From: Aquariibacter albus
GTDB lineage: Bacteria; Pseudomonadota; Gammaproteobacteria; Burkholderiales; Burkholderiaceae_C
Direction of reading: 5' to 3'
Length of the DNA stretch: 64,000 bases
NCBI RefSeq assembly: GCF_014145335.1
Contig: NZ_JACIVI010000001.1
Location: forward strand, 806,001-870,000
The notes under the pieces are model-generated. The model did no database searches. It was not told where the DNA came from and saw only the letters and a program-made list of their open reading frames with translations. Of the stretch, positions 26,193 to 36,609 are shown in pieces. Positions within the stretch are counted from its first letter, which is position 1. The number at the start of each line of letters is the position of its first letter. Position numbers and translations under genes: made by a program.

Positions 26193-28279
26193 GCATGAAC
26201 GAACAGCCCGACGCGCCGGATCTTTCCCCGCCGGCCGACTCCGCCGGGCCGACGGCCCCCGCCCGCCGGCGCCGCAGCCCCGCCGCGCGTCCCGCGGCGG
26301 AAGCCAGCCCGACGCCGCCGGCCGAGGCCGACACCCAGCCGGCCCCTCGCCGGCGCAGCCGGGCGGCCGTCGCCCCGGTCGAAGCCGACGCGGAAGCCGT
26401 GCCGGCACAGGCTGAAGCCGCTTTGCCGGTCGAGCCTGCCCCCGAGGTCCAGGCCGAAGCCGAGATCCCGGCAGCCAAGCCGGCCCGTCGCCGCAGCCCG
26501 CGCAAGCCCGCCGCCGAGCCCCAGGACGCCCCGGTCTCCGCGGAAGCGCCGGTCGCCGTGCCGGCGGACGCTGCGCCGCATGCCGAGGCCCAGCCCGAAG
26601 CGGCGGATGCCGCCGCCGACGCCCCGGCAGAGACCCCGGTCGAGGCCGAGACCGAAGCGGGCAGCCCGCCGCGCCCGGGCCGACCCGCCGCGGTGCCGCC
26701 GCCCGTCGAGAGCCTGGTCGCCGCCCGTGCGCTCTTCGACGCGCTCATCACCGGGCACTACGACCCCGAAGCCGAAGCCGCTGCCCAGACCGCCGCCGCG
26801 GGCGAAGCCGAGGCCGACGCGGCCGAGGACGAGGGCCCGGCCGATGCCGGCAAGCGCGTGCTCGAAGCCGAACCCGACGCGCCCAAGCTGCACAAGGTCC
26901 TGGCCCAGTCGGGCGTGGGTTCGCGCCGCGACATGGAGCAGCTCATCGCCGACGGCCAGGTCACGGTCAACGGCGAAGTCGCCCACCTTGGCATGCGCGT
27001 CGTCATCGGCGACCGCGTCGAGGTCAAGGGCAAGCCGGTACGCCTGCGCATCCACCCGCCGACCGCCCGCGTGCTGGCCTATCACAAGCCCACCGGCGAG
27101 GTCGTCACGCACAGCGATCCGGAAGGTCGTCCTACCGTCTTCCGCCACCTGCCGCGCCTGCCGCAAGGCAAGTGGCTGTCGGTCGGCCGGCTCGACATCA
27201 ACACCGAAGGCCTGCTGCTCTTCACCAATTCCGGCGACCTGGCCAACCGGCTGATGCACCCGCGCTTCGGCGTCGAGCGCGAGTACGCGGTCCGCGTGCT
27301 CGGCCAGCTCGGCGAGCTGCAGCGCGCGCAGCTGCTGGCCGGCGTGGCCATCGACGGCCAGACGGCGGCCTTCCGCAGCATCGACAACGGCGGCGGCGAA
27401 GGCGCGAACCACTGGTACCGCGTCGTCATCTCCGAAGGCCGCAACCGCGAGGTGCGCAAGCTCTTCGAATCGGTCGGCCTGGTCGTCAGCCGCCTGATCC
27501 GCATCCGCTACGGCAGCGTCGTGTTGCCGCGCGGCCTCAAGCGCGGCGTCTGGGTGGAGCTGGACGAGCCCGACCTGAAGGTCATCCGCCAGCTCGCCGG
27601 CCTGCACGACGGCCCGCGTCCACAGCCTGCCGCCAAGACCGGCAAGGCCGCGCGCGGGCCGAAGCCGATGCAGAACGGCCCGCGGCCCCAGCCCGGCGAG
27701 CTGCCGGCCCGCGGCCCGGCCGGCGCCGGCAAGCCGGGCAAGGCCGGTGGCAACAAGTTCGGCCCGGGCGGCAAGGGTCCGCGTCCGGCCGGTGGTCCGC
27801 AGGGCGGTGCCGCGCGTCCGCCGCGGGCCGAGCGTCCGCCCCGCGAGGTGCTGCGCGATGCCGACGGCGAAGCCCTGTTCGAGGATGTGGGCCGCATCCC
27901 CAACCCGCTGGAGCAGACCTTCGACCGTCGCTTCGCCAAGGGCGGCCCGCGCCGCCCGGCGCAGGGCTTCGGCGGCGCCCAGCGCGTCGACGACGACTAC
28001 ATCCCTGGCGGTGCGATTCCCAACCCGCTGGAACAGACCTTCGACCGCCGCTTCGTCAAGGGCTCGCAGCGCATCGTCGCCGGCTTCGGCCGGCCCGACA
28101 GCGGCGAGCCGGGCGGAGCGGCCGGCGGTCCCAAGGGCCCCAAGGGCGGTCCGAAGCAGCCCGATCCGATGCAGACCTCGGTGGGCTACATCGGCGCCGA
28201 CGCCTACTTCAACAAGGGCGGCAAGAAGGGCGGCGGGGGCGGCGGCGGCAACTGGGGCGGCAAGCGCCGCGGTCGCTGA
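26189..28279 (+). CDS. rluB: 23S rRNA pseudouridine synthase RluB (RsuA family) with long disordered ends
   Basis: 696 residues, more than twice the E. coli size. Residues 1-230 are Ala/Pro/Glu-rich with three basic RRRS patches (26-30, 54-57, 100-103). The S4 domain ([16 protein letters not shown]) starts at about 232. The catalytic RsuA domain has the catalytic Asp in [15 protein letters not shown], and [14 protein letters not shown] follows. From about 470 the protein is Gly/Pro/Lys-rich, with a direct repeat [13 protein letters not shown] at 570 and 610 and a [18 protein letters not shown] end. It makes the pseudouridine equivalent to position 2605. Catalytic assignment is secure; the role of the tails is unknown. 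Confidence 0.92.
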   Translation: MSMNEQPDAPDLSPPADSAGPTAPARRRRSPAARPAAEASPTPPAEADTQPAPRRRSRAAVAPVEADAEAVPAQAEAALPVEPAPEVQAEAEIPAAKPARRRSPRKPAAEPQDAPVSAEAPVAVPADAAPHAEAQPEAADAAADAPAETPVEAETEAGSPPRPGRPAAVPPPVESLVAARALFDALITGHYDPEAEAAAQTAAAGEAEADAAEDEGPADAGKRVLEAEPDAPKLHKVLAQSGVGSRRDMEQLIADGQVTVNGEVAHLGMRVVIGDRVEVKGKPVRLRIHPPTARVLAYHKPTGEVVTHSDPEGRPTVFRHLPRLPQGKWLSVGRLDINTEGLLLFTNSGDLANRLMHPRFGVEREYAVRVLGQLGELQRAQLLAGVAIDGQTAAFRSIDNGGGEGANHWYRVVISEGRNREVRKLFESVGLVVSRLIRIRYGSVVLPRGLKRGVWVELDEPDLKVIRQLAGLHDGPRPQPAAKTGKAARGPKPMQNGPRPQPGELPARGPAGAGKPGKAGGNKFGPGGKGPRPAGGPQGGAARPPRAERPPREVLRDADGEALFEDVGRIPNPLEQTFDRRFAKGGPRRPAQGFGGAQRVDDDYIPGGAIPNPLEQTFDRRFVKGSQRIVAGFGRPDSGEPGGAAGGPKGPKGGPKQPDPMQTSVGYIGADAYFNKGGKKGGGGGGGNWGGKRRGR
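27896..28063 (+). repeat. Direct repeat within rluB (48-base unit, 120-base period)
   Basis: Copies at 27896-27943 and 28016-28063 encode [16 protein letters not shown] and [16 protein letters not shown], with mostly third-position differences. This implies selection on the peptide rather than recent DNA duplication. Confidence 0.85.
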
Positions 28280-28334
28280 AGCCTGCCGGTCCCCGCGATC
28301 CCCGGGCGGTGTGAACGATGTCGCGCCGCCCACC

Positions 28335-28340
28335 TACAAT
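28335..28340 (+). promoter_or_regulatory. -10 element (TACAAT) for ndk
   Basis: ACCTACAATCATGG lies 37 bases before the ndk ATG. GTGAAC 18 bases upstream is a poor -35. The expected leader is ~30 bases. Confidence 0.5.
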
Positions 28341-28377
28341 CATGGGCTTTGCCCAAACCTGATTTCCCGGAGTTTCC

Positions 28378-28803
28378 ATGGCGATTGAACGCACCCTCTC
28401 GATCATCAAGCCCGACGCCGTCGCGAAGAACGTGATCGGCCAGATCTACAGCCGCTTCGAAGGCGCCGGCCTGAAGATCGCCGCGGCGAAGTTCGTGCAC
28501 CTCTCGCGCGCCGAAGCCGAGCAGTTCTATGCCGTGCACAAGGCCCGTCCCTTCTTCAAGGACCTGGTGGATTTCATGATCTCCGGCCCGGTCATGATCC
28601 AGGTGCTGGAAGGTGAGGGCGCGATCGCCAAGAACCGCGAGCTGATGGGCGCCACCGATCCGAAGAAGGCCGAGAAGGGCACCATCCGCGCCGACTTCGC
28701 CGACTCGATCGATGCCAACGCCGTGCACGGCTCGGACGCCCCCGAGACCGCCGCCGCCGAAGTGGCCTTCTTCTTCCCCGGCCTGAACGTCTACAGCCGC
28801 TGA
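28378..28803 (+). CDS. ndk: Nucleoside diphosphate kinase
   Basis: 141 residues, typical. It exchanges gamma phosphates between NTPs and NDPs through phospho-His117 in NAVHGSD. N-terminal [13 protein letters not shown] and RPFFKDLV are diagnostic. It is first in the long ndk-rlmN-pilW-rodZ-ispG-hisS run, but a strong terminator separates it from rlmN. Confidence 0.97.
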   Translation: MAIERTLSIIKPDAVAKNVIGQIYSRFEGAGLKIAAAKFVHLSRAEAEQFYAVHKARPFFKDLVDFMISGPVMIQVLEGEGAIAKNRELMGATDPKKAEKGTIRADFADSIDANAVHGSDAPETAAAEVAFFFPGLNVYSR

Positions 28804-28861
28804 GCGGCGCGGGGCGGACCGGGGCTGGCGGTGTCCGGCCGCCGGCCCGGCCCCACCCCTT

Positions 28862-28900
28862 GGCCCCGCCGCATGCTTGCCGCATGCCGCGGGGCCTTTA
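28862..28900 (+). terminator. Rho-independent terminator after ndk
   Basis: Stem GGCCCCGC/GCGGGGCC (28862-28869, 28889-28896), one C-C mismatch, then inner stem GCATGC/GCATGC with loop TTGCC. It is followed by TTTAT. It lies 59 bases after the ndk stop and 26 before rlmN. Confidence 0.8.
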
Positions 28901-28925
28901 TGCTTGAAGCCCGGCCCGAGGCTTT

Positions 28926-30119
28926 GTGCCCGCTGACGTGATCAACCTCCTCGACTTCGACCTCGACCGCCTGGCCACGCACTGCGAAGGCCTGGGCGAG
29001 AAGCGATTCCGTGCGACCCAGCTCTTCCGCTGGATCCACCAGAAGGGCGCCCGCGACTTCGACGCGATGAGCGACCTGGCCAAGTCCCTGCGCAGCAAGC
29101 TGGCCGGCGCGGCCGAGATCCGCCCGCTGCCCATCCTGAGCGAGCATGTGTCGGCCGACGGCACCGTGAAGTGGCTGTTCGACGTCGGACAGGGCGATGC
29201 GGTCGAGACCGTCTTCATCCCCGAGGACGACCGCGGCACGCTGTGCGTGTCCTCGCAGGCCGGCTGTGCGGTCGGCTGCCGCTTCTGCTCGACGGGTCAC
29301 CAGGGCTTCAGCCGCAACCTGGAGACCGGCGAGATCCTGGCGCAGCTCTGGCATGCCGAGCACGCGCTGCGGGCCCGTGCGCGGGCCCGCGACGGCGCAC
29401 CGGCCCGCGGCAACTCGACCAGCGACCAGCGCATCATCAGCAACGTCGTGATGATGGGCATGGGCGAGCCGCTGCAAAACTTCAACGCCCTGGTGCCGGC
29501 GCTCAAGGTGATGCTGGACGACCACGGCTACGGCCTGTCGCGCCGCCGGGTCACCGTCAGCACCTCGGGCGTGGTCCCGATGATCGACCGCCTGCGCGAA
29601 GCTGCGCCGGTGGCCCTGGCCGTGTCGCTGCATGCACCCGAGGATGCGCTGCGCGAAGACCTGGTGCCGATCAACCGCAAGTACCCGCTGGCCGAGCTGC
29701 TGGCCGCCTGCCAGCGCTACCTGGACAAGGCGCCGCGCGACTTCGTCACCTTCGAGTACTGCATGCTCGACGGCGTGAACGACAGCCCGGCCCAGGCCCG
29801 CGCCCTGCTGCGCCTGGTGGGCGAGCACGGCCCGGTGGGCCGCGTGCCTTGCAAGTTCAACCTCATTCCCTTCAATCCCTTCCCGGCCTCGGGCCTGCGG
29901 CGCTCCTCGGCGGTGAACGTCGAGGTCTTCGCGCAGATCCTGGCCGAGGGCGGCATCGTCACCACGGTGCGCAAGACGCGGGGGGACGACATCGACGCGG
30001 CCTGCGGCCAGCTCGCCGGCGAGGTGCAGGACCGCACCCGCGCCGCCGAGCGCCTGGCCCAGCGCCGCGAGAGCGGTTTGCTGGGCGGCATTCCCGTGGT
30101 CGTGGAGGCGCGCCGGTGA
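28926..30119 (+). CDS. rlmN: Dual-specificity RNA methyltransferase RlmN
   Basis: 397 residues from a GTG at 28926; GAGG lies only 4 bases upstream, so the in-frame GTG at 28938 (MINLLDFD) is an alternative. A radical SAM enzyme making m2A in 23S rRNA and some tRNAs. The cluster motif is C114-x3-C118-x2-C121 (GCAVGCRFC). [18 protein letters not shown] and the C-terminal methyl-carrying Cys in DAACGQLAG are present. It overlaps pilW (GTGA). Confidence 0.95.
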   Translation: MPADVINLLDFDLDRLATHCEGLGEKRFRATQLFRWIHQKGARDFDAMSDLAKSLRSKLAGAAEIRPLPILSEHVSADGTVKWLFDVGQGDAVETVFIPEDDRGTLCVSSQAGCAVGCRFCSTGHQGFSRNLETGEILAQLWHAEHALRARARARDGAPARGNSTSDQRIISNVVMMGMGEPLQNFNALVPALKVMLDDHGYGLSRRRVTVSTSGVVPMIDRLREAAPVALAVSLHAPEDALREDLVPINRKYPLAELLAACQRYLDKAPRDFVTFEYCMLDGVNDSPAQARALLRLVGEHGPVGRVPCKFNLIPFNPFPASGLRRSSAVNVEVFAQILAEGGIVTTVRKTRGDDIDAACGQLAGEVQDRTRAAERLAQRRESGLLGGIPVVVEARR

Positions 30120-30925
30120 AGTCCTGCCTGCGCCGTGGCCTGGCCCCCTGGCTTGCGGGGCTCGCCCTGGGGCTGACCGTCCTACTGCCCGGTCCGCTGC
30201 ATGCGCAGGCCCCCTCGTCCGACCCCATCACCAGCTCGGACGAGACCGAGGTCCAGCGGCGTGCCCGGCTGCGCCTGGAACTGGCCGCCGCCTATTTCGC
30301 CGAGGGCCAGTACGCGACCGCGCTCGACGAGGTCAAGCAGGCCCTCGCCGTCCGGCCCGACGCGGTGCCGGCCCACAACCTGCGCGGCCTGATCTACGCG
30401 GCGCTTGGCGATGCGCCCCGGGCAAGCGAGAGCTTCGAGCGGGCGCTGGCGCTGGATCCGCACGACGCCGACAGCCTCCACAACTACGGCTACTTCCGCT
30501 GCCAGCGCGCGCAGTGGGCCGAGGCCGACGCCCTGTTTGAGCGGGCACTGGCGCAGCCGGCCTACCGCCAGCGCGCCCGGACCCTGCTGGTGCAGGGGGT
30601 CTGCGCGCGCCAGGCCGGCGACCTGCCTCGGGCCCAGGACCTGCTTCAGCAGGCCTTCGACCTGGACGCCGGCCAGCCGGCCAGCGCGATGAACCTGGCC
30701 GAGGTGCTGCTGCGCCGCGGCGAGCCCGAGCGGGCCCGCTTCTACGTCAAGCGAGTCAACGACCGCGCCGAGCTGCGCAACGCAGAATCGCTGTGGCTGC
30801 TGGCCCGTATCGAACACCGACTGGGGCGGACCGCCGAAGTGGCCACCCTGGGCCAACAGTTGCGCAGCCGCTACCCCGAGGCGCGCGAGACCGCAGCCTT
30901 CGAACGGGGTGCCTTCGATGAATGA
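30116..30925 (+). CDS. pilW: PilW/PilF type IV pilus biogenesis protein (TPR)
   Basis: 269 residues from a GTG that overlaps the rlmN stop. An N-terminal signal peptide ([24 protein letters not shown]) is followed by about six TPR units ([60 protein letters not shown]; others). PilF/PilW is the pilotin that directs the PilQ secretin to the outer membrane. Unlike the Pseudomonas lipoprotein, I see no lipobox Cys. The gene order rlmN-pilW-rodZ-ispG supports the name. Confidence 0.87.
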   Translation: MKSCLRRGLAPWLAGLALGLTVLLPGPLHAQAPSSDPITSSDETEVQRRARLRLELAAAYFAEGQYATALDEVKQALAVRPDAVPAHNLRGLIYAALGDAPRASESFERALALDPHDADSLHNYGYFRCQRAQWAEADALFERALAQPAYRQRARTLLVQGVCARQAGDLPRAQDLLQQAFDLDAGQPASAMNLAEVLLRRGEPERARFYVKRVNDRAELRNAESLWLLARIEHRLGRTAEVATLGQQLRSRYPEARETAAFERGAFDE

Positions 30926-31847
30926 GCAAGATTTCGCGCCGCCCGCGGTGCCGCAAGCCCACCCGTCCACGGCCGGCGCCATCCTGCGCGCCGAGCGCGA
31001 GCGCCAGGGCCTGACGCTGGAGGCCCTGGCCGCCACCCTGAAGGTCCAGGTCAGCAAGCTTGAGATGCTGGAAGCCGACCGGATCGACGGCCTGCTCGAC
31101 CGCACCTTTGCGCGGGCGCTGGCGCAGAGCCTGTGCCGCGTCCTGAAGGTCGAGCCCCGCCGCGTGCTGGATCTGCTGCCGCAGCAGGACCAGCCGGCGA
31201 TCGAGCCGCTCGGCCAGGCCGGCCTGAACCAGCCCTTCCGTGACGGGGGCCGTCGCCGGGTCGACTGGGGCAGCTCGCCGCGCACGCTCGGTCAGCCCCT
31301 GATCGCCCTGACCCTGCTGCTGCTGGCCGGAGCCGCGGCGGTGGTGTTCTGGCCGCCTGCGGCGCAGGACGCCGAGGCGCCAGCCGCGCCGGCGCTGGCA
31401 CAGGATCTGGCCGCCCCGGACCCGGCGGCCAGCCTGCCCTTGGGGCCGGGCGTGGTGGCCGAGGGACTGCCCGCCTCCGCGATCGCGGCCGAGGGCGCCG
31501 CATCGGCCTCCGCCGTGCCCGTGGCCGCGGCCGCCGCCGTCGCACCGGCAGGGGGGGGTGCCTCGGGCCCGGTGGCCGTCCCGTCGGCCGCTGCGGCATC
31601 GGCGCCTGGCGCGGGTCCGCTGGCGCTGCAGGCCGTGGAGTCGTCCTGGATCGAGGTTCGGGAGGCCGGCGGCAAGGTGCTGCTGTCGCGCACCCTCGCC
31701 GCGGGCGAATCGCTGCGCCTGGATGGCGTCTTGCCGCTGAGCCTGACGGTCGGCAACGTCAAGGGCACCCAGGTCAGCTTCCGCGACACCGCGATCGACC
31801 TGAATCCGCTGAATCGCGGCAACGTCGCCCGTCTGGAGCTGAAATGA
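30918..31847 (+). CDS. rodZ: RodZ-like helix-turn-helix cytoskeletal protein
   Basis: 309 residues. A cytoplasmic HTH_25 domain (about 15-85: [20 protein letters not shown]) binds MreB in homologues. One membrane helix spans about 123-143 ([20 protein letters not shown]), then a long Ala/Pro-rich periplasmic linker and a C-terminal DUF4115 beta domain ([23 protein letters not shown], in parts). It links MreB to wall synthesis. Its ATG overlaps the pilW end by 8 bases and its end overlaps ispG by 4. Confidence 0.9.
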   Translation: MNEQDFAPPAVPQAHPSTAGAILRAERERQGLTLEALAATLKVQVSKLEMLEADRIDGLLDRTFARALAQSLCRVLKVEPRRVLDLLPQQDQPAIEPLGQAGLNQPFRDGGRRRVDWGSSPRTLGQPLIALTLLLLAGAAAVVFWPPAAQDAEAPAAPALAQDLAAPDPAASLPLGPGVVAEGLPASAIAAEGAASASAVPVAAAAAVAPAGGGASGPVAVPSAAAASAPGAGPLALQAVESSWIEVREAGGKVLLSRTLAAGESLRLDGVLPLSLTVGNVKGTQVSFRDTAIDLNPLNRGNVARLELK

Positions 31848-33112
31848 GCCTTGCCGATCCGACCCAGGCCATCGCCGCCGCCCGTCCGGCCGCCCGCCGC
31901 AGCCTGCAGGCGCGCGTCGTCTGGGGCTCGAATGTCGTCACCGTGGGGGGCGACGCCCCGGTGCGCGTGCAGTCCATGACCAACACCGACACCGAGGATG
32001 CGATCGGCACCGCCATCCAGGTCAAGGAACTGGCCCAGGCGGGCAGCGAGCTGGTCCGCATCACCGTCAACACGCCCGAGGCCGCCAAGGCCGTGCCGCA
32101 TGTGCGCGAGCAGCTCGACCGCATGGGCATCGCCGTGCCGCTGGTGGGCGATTTCCACTACAACGGCCATCGCCTGCTGAGCGAGTTTCCGGACTGCGCC
32201 CAGGCCCTGAGCAAGTACCGCATCAACCCCGGCAATGTCGGCAAGGGCGACAAGAAGGACCGCCAGTTCGCGATGATGGTCGAGGCGGCGCTCAAGTACG
32301 ACAAGCCGGTGCGCATCGGCGTGAACTGGGGCAGCCTGGACCAGGAGCTGCTCGCCCGCCTGATGGACGAGAACGCGGCCCGCGCCACCCCCTGGACCGG
32401 ACAGCAGGTCATGTACCAGGCCCTGATGCAGTCGGCGCTCGATTCGGCGGCCTATGCCGTGGAGCTGGGCATGGACCCGGCCCAGGTGCTGCTGTCCTGC
32501 AAGGTCAGCGGGGTGCAGGACCTGGTCAGCGTCTACCGTGCACTGGCGGCGCGCTGCAACCATCCCCTGCACCTGGGCCTGACCGAGGCGGGCATGGGCA
32601 CCAAGGGCACGGTGGCCTCCACCGCGGCCATGGGCCTGCTGCTGCAGGAGGGCATCGGCGACACCATCCGCGTCAGCCTCACGCCGCAGCCCGGCGAGTC
32701 GCGCACGCAGGAGGTGGTGATCGCCACCGAGATCCTTCAGGCCCTGGGCCTGCGCGCCTTCAACCCCAGCGTGACCGCCTGCCCGGGCTGCGGCCGCACC
32801 ACCAGCACCACCTTCCAGGAACTGGCCAAGCAGATCGACGACTTCCTGCGTGCGCAGATGCCGGTCTGGAAGGCCCGCTACCCGGGCGTCGAATCCATGA
32901 AGGTCGCGGTGATGGGCTGCATCGTCAACGGCCCCGGGGAGAGCAAGCATGCCGACATCGGCATCAGCCTGCCCGGCACCGGCGAGGCCCCGGCCGCCCC
33001 CGTCTTCATCGACGGCGAGAAGGCCCTGACCCTGCGGGGCGAGGGCATCGCGACCGAATTCCAGAAGGTCGTCGAGACCTACATCGAGCGGCGCTACGGC
33101 CAGCCGGCCTGA
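31844..33112 (+). CDS. ispG: 4-hydroxy-3-methylbut-2-enyl diphosphate synthase (IspG/GcpE)
   Basis: 422 residues. The Fe-S enzyme makes HMBPP in the MEP isoprenoid pathway. Cluster ligands are the Cys pair in TACPGCGRT and the Cys in GCIVNGPGE, with the third-ligand Glu region just after. [12 protein letters not shown] at the N terminus is diagnostic. It includes the short insert common in beta/gamma-proteobacteria. ATGA overlap with rodZ. Confidence 0.97.
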   Translation: MSLADPTQAIAAARPAARRSLQARVVWGSNVVTVGGDAPVRVQSMTNTDTEDAIGTAIQVKELAQAGSELVRITVNTPEAAKAVPHVREQLDRMGIAVPLVGDFHYNGHRLLSEFPDCAQALSKYRINPGNVGKGDKKDRQFAMMVEAALKYDKPVRIGVNWGSLDQELLARLMDENAARATPWTGQQVMYQALMQSALDSAAYAVELGMDPAQVLLSCKVSGVQDLVSVYRALAARCNHPLHLGLTEAGMGTKGTVASTAAMGLLLQEGIGDTIRVSLTPQPGESRTQEVVIATEILQALGLRAFNPSVTACPGCGRTTSTTFQELAKQIDDFLRAQMPVWKARYPGVESMKVAVMGCIVNGPGESKHADIGISLPGTGEAPAAPVFIDGEKALTLRGEGIATEFQKVVETYIERRYGQPA

Positions 33113-33190
33113 GCGTCCGGGCGGGCGGACCCCGCCCCTCCGATTTCCTTCCGAGACGAGATGGCCCCTGGCGGGCCGTCCGAGCTGTCC

Positions 33191-34549
33191 ATGAGCGAGA
33201 TTTCCCGCGCCGCAAGGCCTGACGCTTCCCCGCTGCGTGCGGTGAAGGGCATGAACGACCTGCTGCCGCCGGCCTCGGCGCAGTGGGAGTGGCTGGAGGC
33301 CACCGTCCGCGAACTGATGCGCCGCCACGGCTACGCCAATGTGCGCACGCCCATCGTCGAGCCGACCGCGCTCTTCGTGCGCGGCCTGGGCGAGGTGACC
33401 GACATCGTCGAGAAGGAGATGTACGCCTTCGAGGACAAGCTCAACGGCGACCAGCTCACCCTGCGCCCCGAGGGCACGGCCGGCGTGGTGCGGGCCGCGG
33501 TCGAGCACAGCCTGCTGCGCGAGGGCGGCAAGCGTCTCTATTACCTCGGCCCGATGTTCCGCCACGAGCGGCCGCAGAAGGGCCGCTACCGCCAGTTCCA
33601 CCAGGTCGGCGTCGAGGTGCTGGGCTTTCCCGGGCCCGACGTGGACGCCGAAGTCATCCTGCTGACCCGTACGCTGTGGCGTGCGCTGGGTCTGGTTGAA
33701 GGCCGCGACCTGCGGCTGGAGCTCAACAGCCTGGGCCAGCCGGCCGAACGCCAGGCCCACCGCGCCGCGCTGATCGCCCACTTCGAGGCCCATGCCGACC
33801 AGTTGGACGAGGACGCCAGGCGCCGCCTGCACAGCAACCCGCTGCGCATCCTCGACACCAAGAACCCGGCCATGCAGGCCCTGGTCGAGTCCGCGCCCAA
33901 GCTGGGCGACTTCCTCGGCGAGGCCTCGCGCGCCCACCTGGCGGCGGTCTGCGGCGTGCTGGATGCCGCCGGCATCGCCTACCGCCTGAACCCGCGCCTG
34001 GTGCGCGGCATGGACTACTACAACCTGACCGTCTTCGAATGGGTGACCGAGCGCCTGGGCGCCCAGGGCACGGTCTGCGGCGGCGGGCGCTATGACGGCC
34101 TGGTCGGCCAGCTCGGCGGCCAGCCGGCGCCGGGCGTGGGCTGGGGCCTGGGCATCGAGCGCCTGATGCTGCTGCTGGAGGAGGTCGGCGTGCTGCCGGC
34201 GCCGCCCGCGCCGGACGTCTATGCCGTGGTGCCGAGCGCGGCCGCGCTGCAGCCGGCCATGGTGGCGGTGGATGCCCTGCGCGCGGCCGGCGTGGCCGTG
34301 CTCTGGCATGCCGCCGGGGCCGAGGGCCCGGCCAGCATGAAGTCGCAGTTCAAGAAGGCCGATGCCAGCGGCGCGCGCTATGCGCTGGTCTTCGGCGAGG
34401 CCGAGCTGGCCGAGGGCCTGGTGGCCCTCAAGCCCCTGCGGGCACCGGCCGCTGGCGAAGGGCAGGGCGGGGATGCGCCTCGCGCGGCCCAGCAGCTCAA
34501 GCCCCTGCATGACGTGGCCGCCTGGGCGGCCGAACTCCTCCCCGCATAA
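33191..34549 (+). CDS. hisS: Histidyl-tRNA synthetase
   Basis: 452 residues starting MSEISRAA. A class II synthetase: motif 1 region ([10 protein letters not shown]...), motif 2 ([19 protein letters not shown], in parts), histidine-specific [15 protein letters not shown], motif 3 ([11 protein letters not shown]), and a C-terminal anticodon-binding domain with [18 protein letters not shown]. An upstream in-frame ATG at 33161 would add 10 non-conserved residues. It lies 78 bases after ispG. Confidence 0.96.
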   Translation: MSEISRAARPDASPLRAVKGMNDLLPPASAQWEWLEATVRELMRRHGYANVRTPIVEPTALFVRGLGEVTDIVEKEMYAFEDKLNGDQLTLRPEGTAGVVRAAVEHSLLREGGKRLYYLGPMFRHERPQKGRYRQFHQVGVEVLGFPGPDVDAEVILLTRTLWRALGLVEGRDLRLELNSLGQPAERQAHRAALIAHFEAHADQLDEDARRRLHSNPLRILDTKNPAMQALVESAPKLGDFLGEASRAHLAAVCGVLDAAGIAYRLNPRLVRGMDYYNLTVFEWVTERLGAQGTVCGGGRYDGLVGQLGGQPAPGVGWGLGIERLMLLLEEVGVLPAPPAPDVYAVVPSAAALQPAMVAVDALRAAGVAVLWHAAGAEGPASMKSQFKKADASGARYALVFGEAELAEGLVALKPLRAPAAGEGQGGDAPRAAQQLKPLHDVAAWAAELLPA

Positions 34550-34615
34550 TCCGCGGCTTGCCGCCGGCGCCCGCCGGCCTTCCTGCGTGTTCCCTGCGTC
34601 CCCAAGAACCTAGCG

Positions 34616-35290
34616 ATGGCCACCCCTCTCGACCTGCAGGAGCAGGAACAGCTCGACCAGATCAAGGACTTCTGGAAGCGCCACGGCACCCTGATCACCA
34701 GCCTGCTGACCGTCGCGCTGCTGATCGCGGCGGGCTGGAACGGCTGGAACTGGTGGCAGCGCAGCCAGGCCGCCAAGGCCGGCGTGCTCTTCGACGAGAT
34801 CGACCGGGCGGTCAGCGCCGGCGACGCCGACAAGGCCGGCCGGGTCTTCGGTGACCTGCGGGACCGCTTTGGCGGCACGGTCTTCACCGCGCAGGCTGCG
34901 CTGCTGGCGGCCAAGGTGCAGCTGGACAAGGAGCAGGCCGATGCAGCCGCAGGCACGCTGCGCTGGGCGGCCGAGCACGCGGCCGACGAAGGCTATCGCC
35001 GCATCGCCGGCCTGCGCCTGGCCGGCGTGCTGCTGGACCAGGGCAAGTTCGACGAGGCCCTGGCCGCACTGCCGAAGGACAGCGAAGGCTTGTTTGCCGC
35101 GCTCGGCGCCGATCGGCGCGGCGACATCCTGCGCGCGCAGGGCAAGCATGCCGAGGCGATCACCGCCTTCCAGCAGGCCCTGGCGGCCTTCGGGTCCGAG
35201 GGCGACTACCGCCGCGTGGTCGAAGCCAAGCTGATTGCGCTGGGCGCACCGCAGCCCTCCCTTCCCGCCGCCTCCGGAGCCGCGCAATGA
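34616..35290 (+). CDS. yfgM: YfgM family tetratricopeptide protein (SecYEG/BamB-associated)
   Basis: 224 residues. The N terminus is cytoplasmic (LQEQEQLDQIKDFWKRHG), then one membrane helix (about 23-42, TLITSLLTVALLIAAGWNGW) and a periplasmic TPR-like domain. YfgM is a periplasm-facing ancillary chaperone that binds the Sec translocon with PpiD. The hisS-yfgM-bamB-der order is conserved. A CATAAT hexamer at the hisS end (about 34546) might act as an internal -10. It overlaps bamB by 4 bases. Confidence 0.88.
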   Translation: MATPLDLQEQEQLDQIKDFWKRHGTLITSLLTVALLIAAGWNGWNWWQRSQAAKAGVLFDEIDRAVSAGDADKAGRVFGDLRDRFGGTVFTAQAALLAAKVQLDKEQADAAAGTLRWAAEHAADEGYRRIAGLRLAGVLLDQGKFDEALAALPKDSEGLFAALGADRRGDILRAQGKHAEAITAFQQALAAFGSEGDYRRVVEAKLIALGAPQPSLPAASGAAQ

Positions 35291-36465
35291 TGTCGCTGAC
35301 CCGTTTCTGCCCGAAGCCGGGCGTCCGTCGTCTGCTCGCGGGCGTCCTGTCGCTGGCGGCTGCCGGCCTGCTCGCGGGCTGCGGCAGCCTGTTCGGATCC
35401 AGCGCGCCCAAGCCCGCGCCGCTGCCGACCCTGCCGGCCCAGCCGGTGCAGCTCCAGCTGCTGTGGCGTGATGACCTGCCTTCGCGCCGCAGCCCCAGCC
35501 AGGCGGTGCTGGCCGGTGACCGCTACGTGGTGGCCGGAGGCGATGGCCGTCTGGCTGCCTACGCCCTTGCCGATGGCCGGGTGCTGTGGCGGGCCCATGT
35601 GCGGCAGGAGCTCGGGGCCTCCCTCGGAAGCGACGGCCTGGTGGCGGCCGTGGTCACGCTCGACAACGAGCTGATCGTGGTCCGCGAGGACCGTGAGCTC
35701 TGGCGCACCCGGCTCGGGAGCCGGGTGGTCACGGCACCGCTGGTGGCGGGTGAGCGGGTCTTCGTGCTCACGGTCGACCGCCAGGTGCTGGCCTTCGACG
35801 CCCTCAACGGCCGTGCGCTGTGGACCCAGCAGCGGGCCGGCGCCGGCGAGCCCCTGACCCTGCTGAAGCCGGGCGTGCTGCGTGCCCACCGCAATCTGCT
35901 GGTCGTCGGCCTCGGCCCGCGCCTGGTCGCGCTCGACAGCCTGGATGGCAGCGTGCGCTGGGACCTGCCCCTGGCGGCCCCGCGTGGCACCAACGAGGTC
36001 GAGCGCCTGGCCGATCTGGTCGGCCCCGCCGGCCGCGAGGGCAAGGTGATCTGCGCGCGGGCCTTCCAGTCCGCCCTGGGCTGCGTCGATGCCGATGCCG
36101 GCCGCCTGCTGTGGAGCAAGTCCGGCAGTGGCGAGGAGGGCACGGCCGTCGACGCCGAGCAGGTCTACAGCGTCGATGCCAACGACCGCCTCATGGCCTG
36201 GAAGCGCAGTGGTGGCGAGGTCCGCTGGAGCAGCGAAAGCCTGCTGCGCCGGCAGCTGACGGCGCCCGTGGTGGTCGGTCGTCATCTGCTGGTCGGCGAC
36301 GCGCAAGGCTATGTGCATGTCTTCGACCGCGACAGCGGTCAGCCGGTCGGCCGCATCGCCACCGACGGAAGTGCCGTCGACAGCCCGCTCAGCGTGGCGC
36401 CCGGGGGCACGGTGCTCCTGAGCACGCGCCGCGGCGGCGTCTTCGCGCTGCGGCTGCCGCGCTGA
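35287..36465 (+). CDS. bamB: BamB outer-membrane assembly lipoprotein
   Basis: 392 residues. Lipobox LLAGC gives lipidated Cys32. An eight-bladed PQQ-like beta-propeller follows, with blade motifs such as ALADGRVLWRAHV, ALNGRALWTQQ, SLDGSVRWDLPL, DADAGRLLWSKSG, and KRSGGEVRWSSE. BamB aids substrate delivery to BamA. With bamD at 23173 the window holds two Bam lipoproteins at separate loci. It overlaps yfgM by ATGA and is followed by a terminator-like stem. Confidence 0.94.
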   Translation: MMSLTRFCPKPGVRRLLAGVLSLAAAGLLAGCGSLFGSSAPKPAPLPTLPAQPVQLQLLWRDDLPSRRSPSQAVLAGDRYVVAGGDGRLAAYALADGRVLWRAHVRQELGASLGSDGLVAAVVTLDNELIVVREDRELWRTRLGSRVVTAPLVAGERVFVLTVDRQVLAFDALNGRALWTQQRAGAGEPLTLLKPGVLRAHRNLLVVGLGPRLVALDSLDGSVRWDLPLAAPRGTNEVERLADLVGPAGREGKVICARAFQSALGCVDADAGRLLWSKSGSGEEGTAVDAEQVYSVDANDRLMAWKRSGGEVRWSSESLLRRQLTAPVVVGRHLLVGDAQGYVHVFDRDSGQPVGRIATDGSAVDSPLSVAPGGTVLLSTRRGGVFALRLPR

Positions 36466-36507
36466 CGCGGTGCGTGGCCGCGTGGGCGGCCCTGCGCCTG
36501 ATTCCGC

Positions 36508-36546
36508 CGACGGCGGCGGTGCCCCCGGGTGCCGCCGTCGTTTCCT
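36508..36546 (+). terminator. Terminator-like hairpin between bamB and der
   Basis: The 10-bp perfect stem CGACGGCGGC (36508-36517) and GCCGCCGTCG (36531-36540) has a 13-base GC loop and is followed by TTTCCTT. The short, interrupted T tract makes it a partial terminator or attenuator within the operon. Confidence 0.55.
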
Positions 36547-36609
36547 TCTGAGCCCGCCGCGGCGGCCCCCCGGCCGGACGTGGCCCGACCGCGGAAGGTC
36601 CGCAACGCC

